Source: JANMDR01 sp043760555 (GTDB taxonomy: Bacteria; Pseudomonadota; Gammaproteobacteria; Burkholderiales; Usitatibacteraceae). From it: DNA of 35,109 nt. The DNA is taken from NCBI GenBank assembly GCA_043760555.1, contig JAYUOW010000202.1, forward strand, positions 1 through 35,109. Reading direction: 5' to 3'. Shown here piece by piece: positions 17,464 through 25,445 of this stretch. The number at the start of each line of letters is the position of its first letter. Within the stretch, counting starts at the first letter, position 1. The notes under the pieces are model-generated. The model had not been told where the DNA came from, ran no database searches, and saw only the letters and a list, made by a program, of their open reading frames with translations. Made by a program: the position numbers and the translations under genes.

Positions 17464-17748
17464 TCAAGGCGCTGCCCATGGCGGCGTGCGTGAAAACAAG
17501 TCCTGCATGCCAGCGTTAACTTGTGCAGGGCGGTCAAGCAACGCCAATAATGTGTCCGCATTATCGGCAGACACCACAAAAAGACGCTGATCCAACAGCG
17601 TTTGCTGCGCGGCGCTGCAGGCGCTTTCCAAAATAAAATCGGTAAGTGATTTTTGCGATACTTCTGCTGCGCGGCGTAATACTGATTCTTGTTCCGGCGT
17701 GGCGCGCAGGCCAAAACGGGCAGATCTGAGGGTGACTTCTGTTTGCAT
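17464..17748 (-). CDS. tacA: DUF1778 antitoxin (TacA-like)
   Basis: A 94-residue antitoxin of the DUF1778 ribbon-helix-helix family. The N-terminal DNA-binding part includes RFGLRATPEQESVLRRAAE and KSLTDFILESA. The C-terminal part contains FVVSADNADTLLALLDRP, which neutralises the GNAT toxin in characterised pairs. AAGGAG lies 6 bases before the ATG (17755-17760), the best ribosome-binding site in this operon. It is the first gene of the putative tacA-tacT-jetABCD transcript. By family analogy it represses its own promoter with the toxin, which could place the whole defence operon under its control. Confidence 0.9.
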   Translation of the reverse strand: MQTEVTLRSARFGLRATPEQESVLRRAAEVSQKSLTDFILESACSAAQQTLLDQRLFVVSADNADTLLALLDRPAQVNAGMQDLFSRTPPWAAP

Positions 17749-17921
17749 AATGTTCTCCTTGATAAGAATGTTAGTACATTTGGCGTACAGTGTCTACTAT
17801 CAGGTATGACTTTGATGATCTTTACCACCTCTGTTGTAACAAGTTGTATCGGACGTGAGCGTAGCGACGATAAATAGCGTTTAGTGGGTGTACTTCAACT
17901 TTCACCCTGAGGAGATTCAAC

Positions 17922-18362
17922 ATGAAAAACCGAATTTTAGTTGCTGCAGCATTTAGTGCATTAACTTTGCTAGGCGTCGCTGCACCGGCAATGGCTCGCG
18001 ATAACCATTCCCACTCTTATCAGTATGATCGTGGCCGCAACGGGCCACCGGCAGTGCGGGTTGAAATTCAACCGTCGTTTCGATCAGGCCATGTTTGGAT
18101 CCCTGGTTTTTGGGATTTGCGGGCTTCACGTTATTTTTGGGTGCCGGGCACTTATGTGCGTGAGCGGCGTGGGTATGACTATCATCATCATTCATGGCGC
18201 AATGACAATGGCCGTTGGGTAGCGGATCGCGGTGGCTGGCGTTCACACGGGCGTGATCACCGTTCGGACAACAGCCATCGCAATAATAAGCATCGTGATC
18301 GCGATGGTGATGGCGTACCAAATCGCTACGATAGCCAGCCGAGCAATCCGTATCGCCGCTAG
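17922..18362 (+). CDS. Secreted WXXGXW-repeat protein with DxDxDG tail
   Basis: A 146-residue exported protein with a signal peptide (cleavage likely after APAMA). The mature part has the YXWGXW/WXXGXW-type repeat: HVWIPGFWD, YFWVPGTYVRERRGYDYH and NGRWVADRGGW. A histidine- and arginine-rich linker follows, then DRDGDGVPNRYDSQP near the C-terminus, which resembles a thrombospondin type 3 or EF-hand calcium loop. GAGGAG precedes the ATG by 7 bases. A strong bidirectional terminator follows, so it is probably monocistronic. Its role is unknown, probably in the envelope. Confidence 0.8.
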   Translation: MKNRILVAAAFSALTLLGVAAPAMARDNHSHSYQYDRGRNGPPAVRVEIQPSFRSGHVWIPGFWDLRASRYFWVPGTYVRERRGYDYHHHSWRNDNGRWVADRGGWRSHGRDHRSDNSHRNNKHRDRDGDGVPNRYDSQPSNPYRR

Positions 18363-18384
18363 AAGTTGTAGTGTTGATGCAATA

Positions 18385-18420
18385 AAAAACGCCACACGAC
18401 TTTTAGCGTGTGGCGTTTTT
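18385..18420. terminator. Bidirectional Rho-independent terminator
   Basis: A perfect stem CGCCACACG/CGTGTGGCG with an 8-base loop is flanked by A5 on the left and T5 on the right. It can end transcription from the WXXGXW gene (plus) and from the sigma/anti-sigma operon (minus), which converge here. Confidence 0.93.
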
Positions 18421-18433
18421 ATTTAGTGCAGCG

Positions 18434-19201
18434 CTAAATCAGCGGCTTCTTGGCGGGCGTATCGCCCTTATTTGCGGGCATAACCGCAAGCATCCCTTGG
18501 CACAGCACCATTGCCGGTTTGCCGGTGGTCGATCCGCCTTTTACTTCTTTAGACAACGCCACCGTAGCGCCGACGGCCATAATGCGGTCAACTTGTTTGC
18601 TGGTGATTTTGGTATCGCCCTCGTCATTAATTAAACCTAAAGAAATCGGCACGCCGTCTTTAGGAATAATCCACAATTCCAAGCTGGTGCCGGTAGATGC
18701 TTTCCACGGTTTTACCATGTGCACCATGACCATGCCGTGCTTGGGTTGCTCCACGATGATGCGGGCGTCACCGGCATCGGCCAATACCGCAGTGGCCATC
18801 GGCGGACCTGAAAGTGGGGAGGGTTTGCCCACCAACAGCACCGCACCCAGCGCAAATGCCGCCGCTGCAGAGCCAAAGCTTGCGGTGCGCCACAGCACTA
18901 AATTATTCCACCAGCTGGTTTTGCTTTCAACGGGCGTACGAATAGGCTTAGTTGCCAAATTCGCTGCAAATAATCTTGCTTCGATGCTCTGCCAAACCGC
19001 ATCAGACGGGGCTTGCGGGCTGATATGGCTGGAAAGTGGCGTTAATTGGGCTTCCCAGAGCGCTACATCGAGAGCTAGGCTTGCATCACGGCGCAACAGC
19101 TGGGCAAAGCGCCTACGAGCGCCGCCGCGCAGTGTACCGAGAACGTATTCGCCACACAGTTGCTGGCGCACGGTGGCATATTTTGGGGCGCTTAAATTCA
19201 T
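18434..19201 (-). CDS. Anti-sigma factor, RskA-like
   Basis: A 255-residue membrane anti-sigma factor. The cytoplasmic N-terminal part is CGEYVLGTLRGGARRRFAQL. One transmembrane helix follows (about residues 107-125, FGSAAAAFALGAVLLVG), then a periplasmic RskA-type domain with SLELWIIPKDGVPISLGLI. It should hold the adjacent ECF sigma factor inactive until an envelope signal. Its ATG overlaps the sigma-factor stop (ATGA). No zinc-binding HxxxCxxC motif is seen, as usual for RskA relatives. The signal is unknown. It ends at the terminator region. Confidence 0.88.
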   Translation of the reverse strand: MNLSAPKYATVRQQLCGEYVLGTLRGGARRRFAQLLRRDASLALDVALWEAQLTPLSSHISPQAPSDAVWQSIEARLFAANLATKPIRTPVESKTSWWNNLVLWRTASFGSAAAAFALGAVLLVGKPSPLSGPPMATAVLADAGDARIIVEQPKHGMVMVHMVKPWKASTGTSLELWIIPKDGVPISLGLINDEGDTKITSKQVDRIMAVGATVALSKEVKGGSTTGKPAMVLCQGMLAVMPANKGDTPAKKPLI

Positions 19202-19767
19202 GCTGCCACCTCGTGTTGAGCGCCTAAACAGTCTTTCATTTTTATCATGCCGCGCCGCACATGGGTTTTGATGGTGCCCAACGGTTTCTTTAAATGTGTG
19301 GCCACTTCGGCGTGGCTTAAGCCATCAAAAAACGCCAGTGCAATGGCTTGACGCTGGTCGGCATCAAGCGCGCGCATACAGTTTTCTACTCGCGACGCAT
19401 CGCGTTTTTGGGTGAGTGCGGCGGCGGGGCTTAAGGCTTCATCCACCATGTTTAAGGTAAAAAACTCATCCTCATCTTGGATTTCAAGGTGCGGGCGACG
19501 CACGAGATCAAGGCTGCGGTTACGCACAATCGCCGTTAGCCACGTCATCGGGGCAGATTTTTCGGCGGTGTAATTGCGCGCATTGTTCCAAATATTCACA
19601 AAACTGTCCTGTAACACTTCTTCGGCTAACTGCCGCTCTTTAACTATACGTAGCGAAACGCCAAACAGTTTCGATTTAGTTGATTCATATAACGTCGCGA
19701 AGGCGCGGCGGTCGCCCAAACCGGTTTGGGCGAGCAGGGCGGTTAGTTCTTGATTGGTATCGGTCAT
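19198..19767 (-). CDS. ECF RNA polymerase sigma factor (SigK-like)
   Basis: A 189-residue ECF sigma factor. Region 2 contains FATLYESTKSKLFGVSLRIV and AEEVLQDSFVNIWNNA, followed by MTWLTAIVRNRSLDLVRR. Region 4 contains QRQAIALAFFDGLSHAEVAT and LGTIKTHVRRGMIKMKDC, the helix-turn-helix for the -35 element. It is coupled to the RskA-like anti-sigma gene downstream. The ATG at 19767 is 15 bp from the adenosyltransferase stop, so the three genes may share a transcript. Targets are unknown; autoregulation is common for such pairs. Confidence 0.92.
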   Translation of the reverse strand: MTDTNQELTALLAQTGLGDRRAFATLYESTKSKLFGVSLRIVKERQLAEEVLQDSFVNIWNNARNYTAEKSAPMTWLTAIVRNRSLDLVRRPHLEIQDEDEFFTLNMVDEALSPAAALTQKRDASRVENCMRALDADQRQAIALAFFDGLSHAEVATHLKKPLGTIKTHVRRGMIKMKDCLGAQHEVAA

Positions 19768-19782
19768 GGAATATTGAGTGAA

Positions 19783-20397
19783 TTATTCGGATGAATTTGC
19801 TGTAGTGGTCGGTTGAAAGCGTTCCCAACAAGTATCGGGCTGTATTGCGGCCACGTTCAAATTGCGCGCCAGCACAAACAAAAAGTCCGACAAGCGATTT
19901 AAGTATTGTAGCGTCATTGCGGGCACGATTTCAGTCTGCGCCAAGGTCACACACGCCCGTTCGGCGCGCCTGCACACGGTGCGCGCCACGTGCGAATGGC
20001 AGGCTGCGATGTTGCCGCCGGGCAAAATAAATTCTTTTAGCGGCTTTAATTGCGCGTTGCCCGCCGCAATCCACGCATCCAAATTTTCAATCTGCTGCGC
20101 GTGCAACAGCTGATAACCGGGAATACAAATTTCGCCGCCGAGATCAAATAAATCGTTTTGAATGCGCGAAAGTTGGCTTAAAGTTTGCACATAGAATGCC
20201 TTGGAGACGCCCGAATTTAGGCCATCTTCAGCCTGCTTTATAGCGCAAACTAGCACGCCAAGCACGCTATTAAGCTCGTCCACGTCGCCCATCGCTGCAA
20301 TGCGCGGCACGCTTTTTGAAACCCGCGCCCCGTCGCCCAAGCCGGTGGTGCCTTCGTCGCCGGTACGCGTGGTAATTTTTGAAAGTCGATTTGCCAT
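19783..20397 (-). CDS. PduO-type cob(I)alamin adenosyltransferase
   Basis: A 204-residue ATP:cob(I)alamin adenosyltransferase that makes adenosylcobalamin. Family features are KITTRTGDEGTTGLGDG at the N-terminus, GDVDELNSVLGVL, IQNDLFDLGGEICIPG, LKEFILPGG, and ARTVCRRAERACVTL followed by LNRLSDFLFVLAR. The catalytic region appears complete. Residues 54-68, around KQAEDGLNSGVSKAF, are encoded by a copy of the dispersed palindrome and look like an insertion between two core helices, where relatives have a short link. The ATG at 20397 lacks a strong ribosome-binding site. An adenosylcobalamin-dependent enzyme is expected elsewhere in the genome. Confidence 0.92.
   Translation of the reverse strand: MANRLSKITTRTGDEGTTGLGDGARVSKSVPRIAAMGDVDELNSVLGVLVCAIKQAEDGLNSGVSKAFYVQTLSQLSRIQNDLFDLGGEICIPGYQLLHAQQIENLDAWIAAGNAQLKPLKEFILPGGNIAACHSHVARTVCRRAERACVTLAQTEIVPAMTLQYLNRLSDFLFVLARNLNVAAIQPDTCWERFQPTTTANSSE
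20196..20233. repeat. Dispersed palindromic element, copy E (inside adenosyltransferase gene)
   Basis: The arms ATGCCTTGGAGACGCCC and GGCCATCTTCAGCC flank a GAATTTA loop, with several arm mismatches. Read on the gene's strand it encodes QAEDGLNSGVSKAF, the same frame as the copies in jetD and folK. Confidence 0.82.
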
Positions 20398-20441
20398 GAT
20401 TTTTTACTAAGTTGAGTGAGAAGTTAGGCTGCGGCAGAGAT

Positions 20442-20688
20442 GCTTAAACCTAGAAACGGCAGTTGACCGCTCGAATCTGCCGGAGATGCCTGATTTTATT
20501 ACCATTTCGCAGATTCTATGCGGTCACCTTTCCGGTGAAAACGCTACGGATGTGATTGCACGATTTTGAAACTCCGTAGCGGCGTTGCTCCTCCTCGCAG
20601 GGTGAAGCCTGCGTCGTCGTCGCGCCTTGCCACGAAGTCCCAAAATCGCACACTCACATCCGTCCAACTGCCGTTTCTAGGTTAAAGC
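20442..20688. mobile_element. 247-bp structured element with about 25-bp terminal inverted repeats
   Basis: The ends GCTTAAACCTAG...CAGTTG and its complement match over about 25 bases with one or two differences. Inside are nested inverted repeats: GACCGCTCGAATCTGC against GCAGATTCTATGCGGTC, CGCTACGGA against TCCGTAGCG, and a GATGTGATTGCACGATTTTG-like arm with its partner near the right end. No coding frame is convincing. It fills most of the 356-bp gap between the adenosyltransferase gene and accA, so it also lies in the promoter region of both. It could be a MITE or an intergenic repeat with a structured transcript; no clear target duplication was found. Confidence 0.7.
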
Positions 20689-20753
20689 TTTGGTATCATT
20701 GTAACTTACTGTAAAGCTCGGGCAGCATGCAAGCTAGCCCACTCTCAAATTCA

Positions 20754-21725
20754 ATGACATCAAAACTAAAATTCCTCGATTTCGAACAACCCATTGCTGA
20801 ATTAGAGGCAAAAATAGAAGAGCTGCGCTTCGTGCAAGACGATTCCGCACTCGATATTTCAGCCGAAATTGATAAGCTTGCCAAAAAAAGCCAAGGCTTG
20901 TCCAAAGACATTTACGCCAAGCTTGGCGCATGGCAAATTTCGCAAGTAGCCCGCCACGAATCACGCCCCTACACGCTCGACTACATTGCCGCCATGACCA
21001 CCGATTTTGAAGAGCTACACGGTGATAGAAGCTATGCGGACGACCCTGCTATTGTCGGTGGATTAGCCCGATTTAACGGCCAAAGCGTCATGGTAATCGG
21101 CCATCAAAAAGGCCGCGACACGAAGGATCGCCAATACCGTAATTTCGGCATGCCCAAGCCCGAAGGCTACCGTAAAGCCTTGCGCTTCATGCTGTTAGCT
21201 GAAAAATTTAACATCCCATTGCTGACCTTTATCGACACCCCCGGAGCGTACCCCGGCGTAGGCGCTGAAGAGCGCGGCCAATCTGAGGCCATCGGTAAAA
21301 ATTTATACGTCATGGCAGGCTTGCGTGTGCCCATTATTTGCACCATCATCGGCGAAGGCGGCTCTGGCGGCGCGTTGGCGATTGCTGTAGGCGATGTGAC
21401 TTTCATGCTGCAATATTCTACGTATTCCGTCATTTCGCCTGAAGGCTGCGCCGCAATTTTGTGGAAAGACAACGCTAAATCAGCCGACGCTGCCGAAGCG
21501 TTAAACATCACTGCACCCAAACTAAAAGCGCTAGGCTTAATCGACAAAGTGCTCGCCGAACCCATGGGTGGCGCGCATCGCGACCCAGCAGCCATGGCGC
21601 TAACGCTAAAAAAAGCGATTGCCGATAGCTTAAAAACGCTGCAAGAAATGCCCGCCGATAAGCTAGTGTTAGAGCGGCAAAAAAAGCTGTTGCAACTGGG
21701 TAAGTTTAAAGAAATTTCGGAATAG
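20754..21725 (+). CDS. accA: Acetyl-CoA carboxylase carboxyltransferase subunit alpha
   Basis: A 323-residue subunit of the carboxyltransferase that moves the carboxyl group from biotin to acetyl-CoA, the first step of fatty acid synthesis; its partner AccD is not in the window. Diagnostic segments are FLDFEQPIAELEAKIEELRF, HGDRSYADDPAIVGGLARF, VIGHQKGRDTKDR, FGMPKPEGYRKALR, FIDTPGAYPGVGAEERGQS and IGEGGSGGALAIAVGD. I start at ATG 20754 because family members begin just before FLDFEQ; an in-frame ATG at 20727 adds nine residues and cannot be excluded. Neither has a clear ribosome-binding site. tilS follows after 19 bp, the usual betaproteobacterial order. Confidence 0.95.
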   Translation: MTSKLKFLDFEQPIAELEAKIEELRFVQDDSALDISAEIDKLAKKSQGLSKDIYAKLGAWQISQVARHESRPYTLDYIAAMTTDFEELHGDRSYADDPAIVGGLARFNGQSVMVIGHQKGRDTKDRQYRNFGMPKPEGYRKALRFMLLAEKFNIPLLTFIDTPGAYPGVGAEERGQSEAIGKNLYVMAGLRVPIICTIIGEGGSGGALAIAVGDVTFMLQYSTYSVISPEGCAAILWKDNAKSADAAEALNITAPKLKALGLIDKVLAEPMGGAHRDPAAMALTLKKAIADSLKTLQEMPADKLVLERQKKLLQLGKFKEISE

Positions 21726-21744
21726 CAGCATTGCTCATTCCCCC

Positions 21745-22782
21745 ATGGAACTGCAAACTGCAATTAAGGTTGGCCTCGGCGCGTTAAATTGCGCGAAGCC
21801 AATTATTGCTGTAGCGCTTAGCGGTGGTCGTGATTCAGTAGCCTTGCTGCACGCCGCCTGCGCGTTACGCGAAGTCGTACCGATGCAGCTACGCGCCATT
21901 CACATTCACCACGGCCTAAATGCCCAAGCCAATGATTGGGCGCAGTTCTGCGCACAGCAATGCGTGCAGCTAGATATTGCCCACACCCAAATAGCGGTAA
22001 ACATTGATCACGCCAATACCGCCGGTGTAGAAGCCCACGCCAGAGCCGCGCGCTATGCCGCCTTCGCACAAATGGGCGTAGACGCGATTTTGCTCGCCCA
22101 TCACGCCGACGACCAAATTGAAACCACGCTGCATCGCCTGTTTCGCGGCGCGGGGTTGACGGGCTTGGCGGGCATGCAACCAAGTCGTAGGTTGAACGGC
22201 ACCACCACTACCTTATTGCGCCCGTGGTTAAACATGAGCCGCGTGCACATCGAGCGTTATGCATCGGAAAACAACCTTAGCTGGATTGAAGACGATTCCA
22301 ACACCAACATCGCCCACACCCGCAATTTTTTGCGCCACACAATTTTGCCTACACTGGAAACGCATTTCCCCCAAGCCAAACAAGCCATCACCCGCATGGC
22401 GCAACACGCGCAAGAACATGCGGAATTTGCAGAAGCGCTGGCGATGATTGACCTAGGAGTTTCGACCTCGTTAGATGCTTGTAGAAGCCCTCGACCCGAA
22501 GGTAGTCCCCTTGCGGGAAAAATAGGGCATCTTCAAGGCATTGATTTGATGAATATCCAGGCATTAGATAACCTACCCATCGCCCGCCAAACCAATGCGC
22601 TCTATTATTTTTTGCACTGGAACGGCATCACCCAATTTACGCGCGCCGAATTGGTTACGTGGGCAGGCCTGCTATTCCGCCCTGTGCGACCCAACGCCCC
22701 AAATCGGGCGGGCGGGCATTACGTAGTGATTACGCGGAAACGGAATGGGTTGTGGGTGAAACGGGTTGGCAAGACGGGCTAG
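21745..22782 (+). CDS. tilS: tRNA(Ile)-lysidine synthase
   Basis: A 345-residue enzyme that attaches lysine to C34 of the isoleucine tRNA reading AUA. The P-loop is AVALSGGRDSVALLHA (about residues 22-37). IHIHHGLNAQANDWAQFC, EAHARAARYAAF, LLAHHADDQIETTLHRLFRG and WIEDDSNTNIAHTRNFLRH complete the family pattern. The protein is shorter than many TilS and seems to lack a full C-terminal domain. Residues about 244-266 (around PEGSPLAGKIGHLQG) come from a degenerate palindromic element and do not look like native TilS sequence; the frame is maintained. The gene is essential in most bacteria, so the insert must be tolerated. The ATG at 21745 follows accA by 19 bp. Confidence 0.92.
   Translation: MELQTAIKVGLGALNCAKPIIAVALSGGRDSVALLHAACALREVVPMQLRAIHIHHGLNAQANDWAQFCAQQCVQLDIAHTQIAVNIDHANTAGVEAHARAARYAAFAQMGVDAILLAHHADDQIETTLHRLFRGAGLTGLAGMQPSRRLNGTTTTLLRPWLNMSRVHIERYASENNLSWIEDDSNTNIAHTRNFLRHTILPTLETHFPQAKQAITRMAQHAQEHAEFAEALAMIDLGVSTSLDACRSPRPEGSPLAGKIGHLQGIDLMNIQALDNLPIARQTNALYYFLHWNGITQFTRAELVTWAGLLFRPVRPNAPNRAGGHYVVITRKRNGLWVKRVGKTG
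22474..22541. repeat. Dispersed palindromic element, copy F (expanded; inside tilS)
   Basis: The right arm GGGCATCTTCAAGGCATT is intact; the left arm GATGCTTGTAGAAGCCC is degenerate. The loop is enlarged and contains its own small stem (CCCGAAGG... to CCTTGCGGG). It stays in frame in tilS but is read in the other orientation from the jetD, adenosyltransferase and folK copies. Confidence 0.65.
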
Positions 22783-22788
22783 CGTTTC

Positions 22789-22823
22789 GATTGAAGACTG
22801 CCTATTTATAAGCTTCTTCAGCG
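22789..22823. repeat. Dispersed palindromic element, copy G (degenerate)
   Basis: GATTGAAGACTGCC, TATTTATA and AGCTTCTTCAGCG preserve the overall pattern with several mismatches. It lies in the 59-bp convergent gap between tilS and the DUF2142 gene and may act as a hairpin for either transcript. Confidence 0.55.
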
Positions 22824-22841
22824 TTTTATCTGAAATAGTGG

Positions 22842-24239
22842 CTACTGAAAAACATAATGCCGATTAACAACAACGTAGATTGTATTTGCGGCGGTTAGTA
22901 GCGCAAAACACCACAGTAGCTTGGTGTTAATGCGCTCGTTGTGCGACACGGCGTTGGTACTGCTCAGTGCATAACCAAACATTAGCGCAGGTACGATAAA
23001 GTAGCGTCCCTGTACGCCTTCAATTTGGGTGGCTGGGAGCTTTGTCCACACCAGCATCATGATGATAAAAACCAGCAAACTCGATACCACGCTGAGCCCT
23101 AGCAAAAAGCTGCGGGCAGGCCAATTGGCGCGCACTGTTTTTAGGTTGAGCGTTAGCGCTACGGCAATTAGGGTAAGCCCACCTGCAGCCTTGTAAAACC
23201 ATGGTTGCATGGGCGTATCCAGCCAACCGAGAATGCCGATAAACGCGTTGATATAGTCGCGCAAATTAGCCAAGTTGAAAATTGTGGCCTTGAGCATTTC
23301 AAACACGGCGACGGGCGTATTTAGGTAATGCGCAATGGCAACCGACACCCCCGGCGCCGCGCCACGGGTGCTGTTCATCACGTATCCCGTCCACGCGAAG
23401 GTGAGTAAAACAAGCGTGACGCCCATGATGCCGAAGCGTCTCTCAAGGCGCAAAAAATAAAGAAAGAACGGTAGCAGCAGCATGGGTGCCAGATGTTGTC
23501 TGGTTGTGGCCACCACGAGCAGTGCAAGCGCAAACCCAAGCGTGATGTGGAGGGGCGGGCGCCATGACTTATCCGTGCTGCGCATAAAAAACCCTAGCGC
23601 AAACATGGCTATCGCCGTGGTGATCCCGTCAATGCCGCTGCACGCTATTTGAAACAAAAACATGGGCATCAAAAGCATGGTCAACACAAACATATTGGGT
23701 TGGTACAGGCTAATTGCGCCTATCAAAATAACGAAGCTTGTTAAAAAAGCAAATGCGCGCGCAAGCTGAATTGAAGAATCCACAGATAAATTGCTCCACC
23801 GCCCCAGCGTCAAACCGATGGCTTGGGGAAAGTACACCACCGGCAGGTAATACGCGGTTGCCGGGGTGGCAGCAAAATCAGTTTTACCGCTGTATTGCAT
23901 GGCGTTAGCGCTCGCACGCACAGCGGGTGAAAGTTGATTAGCCTGACCGCGCAAGCGGCCAAAGTGGTCAAAAAACTGCGGAAACTGTGTATCTATTTGG
24001 CCTCCCGGAACGGTACCGTCAGCCGACCGACCCAACAGCGAGCCATGGGAAATTACCGCTGCCTGCGTTAAGTGCGCGGCTTCATCCGGTGATTGCAGCG
24101 GCGGGATGACCACACTTAAAACCAAGCCGTAAAGTAGCGCAACGACAATATAAAAAGGGTGGGGTGGTACCCATAATGGTTGCGCTAGCGATGCTGTAGA
24201 TGTGGGTTTCAACGCTAATTCCTGATGTGTCGGTGCCAT
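22842..24239 (-). CDS. DUF2142 polytopic membrane protein
   Basis: A 465-residue membrane protein with about ten hydrophobic helices. The N-terminal periplasmic segment includes PPLQSPDEAAHLTQAAVISHG, and the DE pair there is characteristic of DUF2142 and GT-C-type glycosyltransferases. ATPATAYYLPVVYFPQAIGL and VQGRYFIVPALM near the C-terminus also fit. It probably transfers a sugar from a polyprenyl-phosphate carrier or otherwise acts in surface glycan synthesis. The GT2 gene 33 bp upstream on the same strand would make the lipid-linked sugar. The ATG at 24239 is plausible. The acceptor is unknown. Confidence 0.85.
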   Translation of the reverse strand: MAPTHQELALKPTSTASLAQPLWVPPHPFYIVVALLYGLVLSVVIPPLQSPDEAAHLTQAAVISHGSLLGRSADGTVPGGQIDTQFPQFFDHFGRLRGQANQLSPAVRASANAMQYSGKTDFAATPATAYYLPVVYFPQAIGLTLGRWSNLSVDSSIQLARAFAFLTSFVILIGAISLYQPNMFVLTMLLMPMFLFQIACSGIDGITTAIAMFALGFFMRSTDKSWRPPLHITLGFALALLVVATTRQHLAPMLLLPFFLYFLRLERRFGIMGVTLVLLTFAWTGYVMNSTRGAAPGVSVAIAHYLNTPVAVFEMLKATIFNLANLRDYINAFIGILGWLDTPMQPWFYKAAGGLTLIAVALTLNLKTVRANWPARSFLLGLSVVSSLLVFIIMMLVWTKLPATQIEGVQGRYFIVPALMFGYALSSTNAVSHNERINTKLLWCFALLTAANTIYVVVNRHYVFQ

Positions 24240-24272
24240 GATATTGGCAGATTAAATGACCCGTTGCCAAGT

Positions 24273-25262
24273 TTAAAGGTCAAGATGGAGAGGCCGCCGC
24301 ACCTGCGCATTCACGTCGAAGCTTAAAAACGCCAGCAATAGCTGAAAGCCAAGCAGTATCGGCAACGCCGCCAACATAATCGTGCCCAGTGGCGCTGCCC
24401 GCCCACTGCTAATTGATTCCAGCCACGTTATTGCGCCAAAAATGCCGCCAAACAGCACCAGCGCCAAGCCAGCCACAAGTTCAAGCGAGGCTGCGGACAT
24501 ATCGCGCAAAAAATAGTTGTACGCAATACGCTTGATAAAGTTTTTGCAGTGCTTGAAGCTAAACTCAAACACAATATTGCCAATTTTTAGATGGCTGGTC
24601 TCGTTTGCGTAGTGGGCATCCATTGGGATGTCTAGCACCAATGCGCGAATGGTGTTGAGGCGAAACAATAGATCGGACTCGAAAAAATACCGCTCGCTGA
24701 TTTGCGCTAGAGGCAAACGCGAAATTAGCTTTGCGTGAATCGCGGTATAGCCATTGGTGGGATCAAAAATTTGCCAATAGCCAGAAGAAAGCTTACTGAT
24801 GAATGACAGTGCCATATTGCCCACGATGCGAACAGGCGGCATGGCGCGAATTTTGCGCAAATCATAAAAGCGATTGCCTTTGGTGTAGTCGGCTTGTCCG
24901 AGCAAAATAGGCTGCACAAATTTTTGAATCAACGCCGGATTCATTTGGCCATCACCGTCGATTTTTACAATCACCGTTGCACCGTCGGCCGCAGCTTGTA
25001 CATAACCGCGCATTACTGCCCCGCCCACGCCCAAATTTTTTTCGTGGCGCAATACCGTTACGCGGGTGGATTGGTGATGCGCCTCCACCAGCGCGCCACT
25101 GCCATCGGGGCAGGCATCGTCCACCACATAAATGCGCCAAATGTGCAACGGTACGGCAGCAATCACGCCCAAAACCTGCGCCGTTACCCGGTAAGCGGGA
25201 ATAACCACGGCAATTTTTGAGTCACTTGGGTCGAATGCTGGGGCGGATGGGCTAATATGCAT
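24273..25262 (-). CDS. GT2 glycosyltransferase, polyprenyl-phosphate sugar synthase-like
   Basis: A 329-residue inner-membrane-associated glycosyltransferase. The GT2 domain begins IAVVIPAYRVTAQVLGVI, with YVVDDACPDGSG and a D-G-D metal-binding motif at IDGDGQMNP (about residues 101-109). FDPTNGYTAIHAKLI and SERYFFESDLLFRLN follow. Two helices near the C-terminus (LVAGLALVLFGGIFGAITWL and MLAALPILLGFQLLLAFLS) fit the dolichyl/polyprenyl-phosphate sugar synthase type. I start at ATG 25262; an upstream extension to 25364 is not family-like. It is coupled with the DUF2142 gene downstream. Sugar and lipid are not readable. Confidence 0.88.
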   Translation of the reverse strand: MHISPSAPAFDPSDSKIAVVIPAYRVTAQVLGVIAAVPLHIWRIYVVDDACPDGSGALVEAHHQSTRVTVLRHEKNLGVGGAVMRGYVQAAADGATVIVKIDGDGQMNPALIQKFVQPILLGQADYTKGNRFYDLRKIRAMPPVRIVGNMALSFISKLSSGYWQIFDPTNGYTAIHAKLISRLPLAQISERYFFESDLLFRLNTIRALVLDIPMDAHYANETSHLKIGNIVFEFSFKHCKNFIKRIAYNYFLRDMSAASLELVAGLALVLFGGIFGAITWLESISSGRAAPLGTIMLAALPILLGFQLLLAFLSFDVNAQVRRPLHLDL

Positions 25263-25445
25263 GAAAAATGCTTTTTGGTGGCTTAGGTTGGAAAATCGTG
25301 TTTGTGATCGATAACCGTATTTTAAGCCTATTGGCGTATGACTAATCGTGCGCCGCATGCGCAACCTACCGGCAATGCATCTAAACTACGCAGGCACGCG
25401 TATTCAAGCTGATGCATTAACCTTTTCAACAACTATCCTTTCACC

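Noticed and set aside
17774..17787. GTAC-N6-GTAC upstream of tacA as an operator
   Set aside because: Only four bases repeat on each side, which is too little to support a binding site by eye.
18450..19271. A 273-residue plus-strand frame opposite the anti-sigma gene
   Set aside because: The minus strand encodes a clear RskA-like protein coupled to a sigma factor; the plus frame is its shadow.
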